Source: Neocallimastix lanati (nom. inval.)
Lineage: Eukaryota; Neocallimastigomycota; Neocallimastigomycetes; Neocallimastigales; Neocallimastigaceae
Reading direction: 5' to 3'
Assembly: GCA_016946835.1 (NCBI GenBank)
Contig: JACVTC010000190.1
Location: 1-64,000 of the forward strand
DNA: 64,000 nucleotides
Every line of letters begins with the position of its first letter. Position 1 is the stretch's first letter. The notes beneath the pieces were generated by a model. That model was not told the DNA's origin, searched no databases, and was given only the letters and a program-made list of their open reading frames with translations. Made by a program: the position numbers and the translations under genes. Of this stretch, positions 61,501 to 64,000 are shown in pieces.

Positions 61501-64000
61501 AACTTCGAATTCCTGGGAATCCATTCTTTGGAACTGTAGCAGATACGAAAATATCATGATTTTTAGAGGCATAGACAGCAGCAGAATTATTAGATCTGAA
61601 GAATTTCAATTGTCCACCTGCAAAACAATAATTTCCTGGAACAGCCATTGCTAGTTCTGGACAGATAGGAGACTCTCTTTCATAACATTCGTTATTTTCT
61701 CTTTCACATACAATGACAGGTTTCTGTGAATTACCAGCATTAACATAGTATCCAATTTCTGCCCCTATTGGACTACATCCTTCTGAGGAATCACATTGAA
61801 TCAATGGATAGGATAACTTGTTATACCCATTGTTTAAATAATAACCTTCAGATGTGAAAGCCGGCCTCCAAGCACATTTTTGAATAGTACTTCTGGTGTA
61901 TTTTCTTTGACTGGAAACTGTGATCTCTACACATTCAATTAACCCTTGATTGCCATTTTCATCTTTTCCTACATAATAGGATGGAACATTTGATGGCGTT
62001 TGCTTCTCACATTTTGTGTTTGTGCAGGCAATAATGGCATTCTCTAGTCCAGTACTTTCTCCATTTACATAATATTGTGTATCTATTCCTTCCATTATTG
62101 TCATTCCTACACATCCATCCTCTTTAGTACATTTAATCAATTGATTGGTATCACCAGTCTCAGAGTAATTTGAATTGATATAGAGACCTTCTTGAACTTC
62201 ATCTGATTTCTTCACAATGCATGTCACTTTTGAATTATTTGAATTATTAGAGCATTCAATAATACCTTTTTTTAATGTAATATTATCAGATGAAGTTCCT
62301 TCATTCTTTTCTGCATTTAAATAAGTTTCATTATTACCTGTGGTGGCACCACTACTACTTATACTACATCCGAGTTTTTCACATTTTATTAATGGCTTAT
62401 CATTCTTTGTTTCTCCGTCACTATTAACATACACATCATTTACATTACCATCTTGCAATTCACAAACTGACTTTATACATACAATTAAAGCATCTTTCAT
62501 CTTATTACTATTTTTATTTCCAGTATTTACAAAATATTGAGGATTTTCATCAGAATTCATAGAATCTTCCGATATGTTAGTGGCCTTACATGTTTCGGAA
62601 TTACATTTAATAATTTGATTAACTTTATCGGGATCTGGATAACTTCCATTTAGAAAGACATCACCATCATTACCACTAATGGCTTTACAGGTTATTTTTT
62701 CTCCATTCTTTTTACATTCTATCAAATCGCTATTAGGATCACCATTAATAAAGTATTGAGGTTTATCATTATCCGCAGTAGATGGCTTAGAATAGCATTT
62801 GTTACCATCACAATAAATTATTTGATTTGGATTAGAAGAATCGATAAATACCCCATTATCAATAGTGGGAATAGGTACTACTTTTTTACAAATTTTTTCC
62901 CCATCAATAACTTCACATTTAATTATTTCCTCTCCACTCAAATAATATTCATTACTATCTGTTGAAGCCCCTGTAGATTTTGGTTTACAACCACTCTCAT
63001 CGCAAACAATCAACTGACCAGTATTATCATCAATAAAAGTATCTTCTTCACCTAATTTGCTAACTGTACATTTTCCTTCATTAATTGTTTTAATGCATTT
63101 AATTATTCCACCTTCATTTTCTTTTCCAGCATTAACAAAATTATATTCAGTTTTTTCGTCGGTATATTCAATTAATTTTTCTTTACATACTTTATTTTCA
63201 CAGATGATAAGTTGATTCTCATTTTTATCATTATCATAATTGGAATTAATGTAAACACTACCCTCACTCGAAGTTATTGAGTCACAAGTTACTTTGTTAT
63301 CTTCATTTGCAATACATTCAATGACATCACCTCGATAGTCACCAGAAGTATCTGAATCTCCTGAATTAAAGTAATATTCTGGTTTATCTGGTGTAGCTCC
63401 ACTCTTAGCTAATTCACAACTACCATCTTCACATTTAATAAGTTGATTTTCATTATCAGTTTTACCAAAGTTTGAATTTAAAAAAACTTGATTTTCGTTT
63501 TCAAATTCATCAAATTTTTCAATTGTAATGCATTTATCATTATATGAACATTCAATAAGAGTATTAACATTATTATCTGGATCTGTGTTAATATAATATT
63601 CAGTTTTTTTTGGAGTCGAACCATTATATTGAGCAGTACATTCAGTGGTAGAACAAATAATGATTTGCTTTTGATTATAAGTACTTATATATACATTTGT
63701 TGGTAATTGATTTTCAATTAATCTACAAGTAGCCTTATATTTCTTTTCTTCCTCTTCACGTTTTCTTCCATTAACCGTTATTTCTTCCATAGTACATTTT
63801 ATTACAGCATTATTAATTCCATTACCTTCACCATGAACATAATGCTCAGTATTGTCATATGCTTTGATATTATTATAGTCTTCACATTCAGTATCTGATG
63901 TACATTTAATCAAATAATTTTCATTATCTTTTTCTTCACCATAATTACTATTTATATAAAAGACTTCAGAAGCTTCATTGGTAATGTTTGCTTCTTTACT
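58532..64000 (-). CDS. Scaffoldin-like cysteine-repeat surface protein, right copy, 5' end outside window
   Basis: It is open for 1822 codons from the window edge (64000) to the stop at 58532. TTG at 63913 is not a real start, since the frame continues upstream. About 35 modules of the type YY(V/L)NxG...LI(K/E)C....C follow one another, each 25-60 residues. A middle region departs from the repeat: MAVPGNYCFAGGQLKFF to GFPGIRSSTFALFKVSYY, a Gly/Asn linker NGNGHGGRDNNGN, and a basic/acidic stretch near KKRSEIEKD. The protein ends in a hydrophobic tail (SIFMIIFLILISVILIFNV). In gut fungi, proteins of this build are proposed scaffoldins of fungal cellulosomes; that role is inferred from architecture only. 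No introns are seen. This is the better-preserved member of the inverted pair. Confidence 0.85.
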   Translation of the reverse strand, partial: SKEANITNEASEVFYINSNYGEEKDNENYLIKCTSDTECEDYNNIKAYDNTEHYVHGEGNGINNAVIKCTMEEITVNGRKREEEEKKYKATCRLIENQLPTNVYISTYNQKQIIICSTTECTAQYNGSTPKKTEYYINTDPDNNVNTLIECSYNDKCITIEKFDEFENENQVFLNSNFGKTDNENQLIKCEDGSCELAKSGATPDKPEYYFNSGDSDTSGDYRGDVIECIANEDNKVTCDSITSSEGSVYINSNYDNDKNENQLIICENKVCKEKLIEYTDEKTEYNFVNAGKENEGGIIKCIKTINEGKCTVSKLGEEDTFIDDNTGQLIVCDESGCKPKSTGASTDSNEYYLSGEEIIKCEVIDGEKICKKVVPIPTIDNGVFIDSSNPNQIIYCDGNKCYSKPSTADNDKPQYFINGDPNSDLIECKKNGEKITCKAISGNDGDVFLNGSYPDPDKVNQIIKCNSETCKATNISEDSMNSDENPQYFVNTGNKNSNKMKDALIVCIKSVCELQDGNVNDVYVNSDGETKNDKPLIKCEKLGCSISSSGATTGNNETYLNAEKNEGTSSDNITLKKGIIECSNNSNNSKVTCIVKKSDEVQEGLYINSNYSETGDTNQLIKCTKEDGCVGMTIMEGIDTQYYVNGESTGLENAIIACTNTKCEKQTPSNVPSYYVGKDENGNQGLIECVEITVSSQRKYTRSTIQKCAWRPAFTSEGYYLNNGYNKLSYPLIQCDSSEGCSPIGAEIGYYVNAGNSQKPVIVCERENNECYERESPICPELAMAVPGNYCFAGGQLKFFRSNNSAAVYASKNHDIFVSATVPKNGFPGIRSSTFALFKVSYYSINRYYKSGSIIVDRNGNVVDSMDGDQSDYTIYTCDEITKVCTESKGCSPNTYLYDAINKKAIRCNEEGKMEYTDEDGYVIDGSGGSKTSIIIYCDKDGENCYIINPNQSNGNGHGGRDNNGNNKTPKTVYYTNGNNLIKCTNGICVKVSVKPGNYLGYGENGILGIIHCNANNECIFIYPDNGVKYLNSGSDRNLYPLIECTLNEGCYVTEGNPGYYLTSSSKTLIFCKSFITCYEINPMEHYYFNADCTEENNTIIKCVEAGNVISCFLEDALSGYYLTSEPDILVHCRNGYRCKEIRVHNGIFRGALKGEVSIKKRSEIEKDLQFEIRSSLNKKHSKRKNESLEVNDNSKNIMETVKNKKLKEEDKIFSARDTNDVYGIIRCVEGKCAALTINELAAVPICEFSNNKCYITLEYSMTKKATNSIGAGDFCTNSDHSLFYFATDTIVVKPNVISGKTATYVYTTSTNNCLEANESYHDRYFAEKSSIYTLDVDCILQIYETAYLFLNNKENRIVSSRNIDEYNDNHVKLYRCKGSNCRPVDALNTITYIADINKRILKYNINNKLYSFIYDKDITCIFKDNKCTPNADMKNNEFCVTYKGELVLAKSSIKNREIGECYLSEDINSYIYGYGLSQHLYHMNQFTAQMVEKTRYYIINIFTNTSIERRNYLTKNTNLAMYACTHSSCHIYEPHENTYYYDSQAKTIFRYKDGKFGLPSTSGYAYISIDPTQTYIYKFVKAESDEIKIQAMANDGYYYTIDKEMYYCNLGEDHDCSPIDETGYYLTNTGAIYYCIHDSEELEATECTKQLCINGQYYYIEETYYRCDTHSNFVPMKSRYCSYDENVVINFPLALTEELPGIVKQAVKEISKHNNSTAVSRSHGKNYLESISGIFTNCTYNEEESTSMFDLVCINNYVDVDKETDEVKICSIEQLGYVECIENEENPEKCNISSYSNLIKPSIFMIIFLILISVILIFNV

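Noticed and set aside
63911-63913. TTG at 63913 as the start of the right scaffoldin-like gene
   Set aside because: The same frame stays open and homologous to the left copy up to the window edge at 64000; the real start lies outside.

Overview
The window looks like nuclear DNA of an anaerobic gut fungus (Neocallimastigomycota). The reasons are the very high A+T content, long poly-T/poly-A runs, Asn/Lys-rich intron-less reading frames, and above all two large proteins made of short cysteine repeats (tyrosine pairs followed by an I-K-C or I-E-C step and a second Cys) ending in a hydrophobic tail. That is the architecture described for gut-fungal cellulosome scaffoldins. The phylum call is inference; no rRNA or tRNA gene is present to confirm it.

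Layout. 1-6603 (+) and 58532-64000 (-) are two convergent, closely related copies of the scaffoldin-like gene. They form the outer arms of an inverted duplication, and both run off the window at their 5' ends. The right copy is open throughout the visible part. The left copy is open from about 3.37 kb to its stop but heavily frame-disrupted upstream. A third, short, internally deleted fragment of the same family lies at 7.78-8.21 kb. Everything between about 8.3 and 58.5 kb is a transposon graveyard: a Mutator-like DNA transposon (10.5-12.6 kb), a MITE-like inverted-repeat element (9.6-10.15 kb), LINE remains (53.4 and 56.7-57.6 kb), many decayed Ty3/gypsy and Ty1/copia pieces, several solo LTRs with target duplications, and two young, whole-looking LTR elements. 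These are a chromodomain gypsy (31903-38343) and a copia (45290-51818), each with LTRs that look identical by eye and a 5-bp target duplication.

The most interesting structure is at 40326-51903. The young copia sits inside the 3' LTR of an older LTR element whose own LTRs (236 bp, about two differences) bracket about 4.6 kb with a primer-binding site at one end and a polypurine tract at the other. I can see no gag or pol in that interior, but there are fragments of unrelated, apparently cellular membrane-protein genes on both strands. A neighbouring tandem copy of the target sequence preserves the empty site. The simplest reading is a non-autonomous LTR element that carries host-gene cargo. 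A BAR-domain-like pseudogene at 31.07-31.79 kb, flanked by older LTRs of the same superfamily, may be a second and weaker case.

Other structural features recur. Copia-type LTRs here are followed by a primer site matching the 5' half of a lysine tRNA up to its anticodon loop. The gypsy LTR embeds a tRNA-like A-box/B-box module. Both young elements carry a tandem minisatellite in the leader between primer site and gag. Two patches of much higher G+C (12.91-13.37 and 39.04-39.32 kb) have no identity I can recognise.
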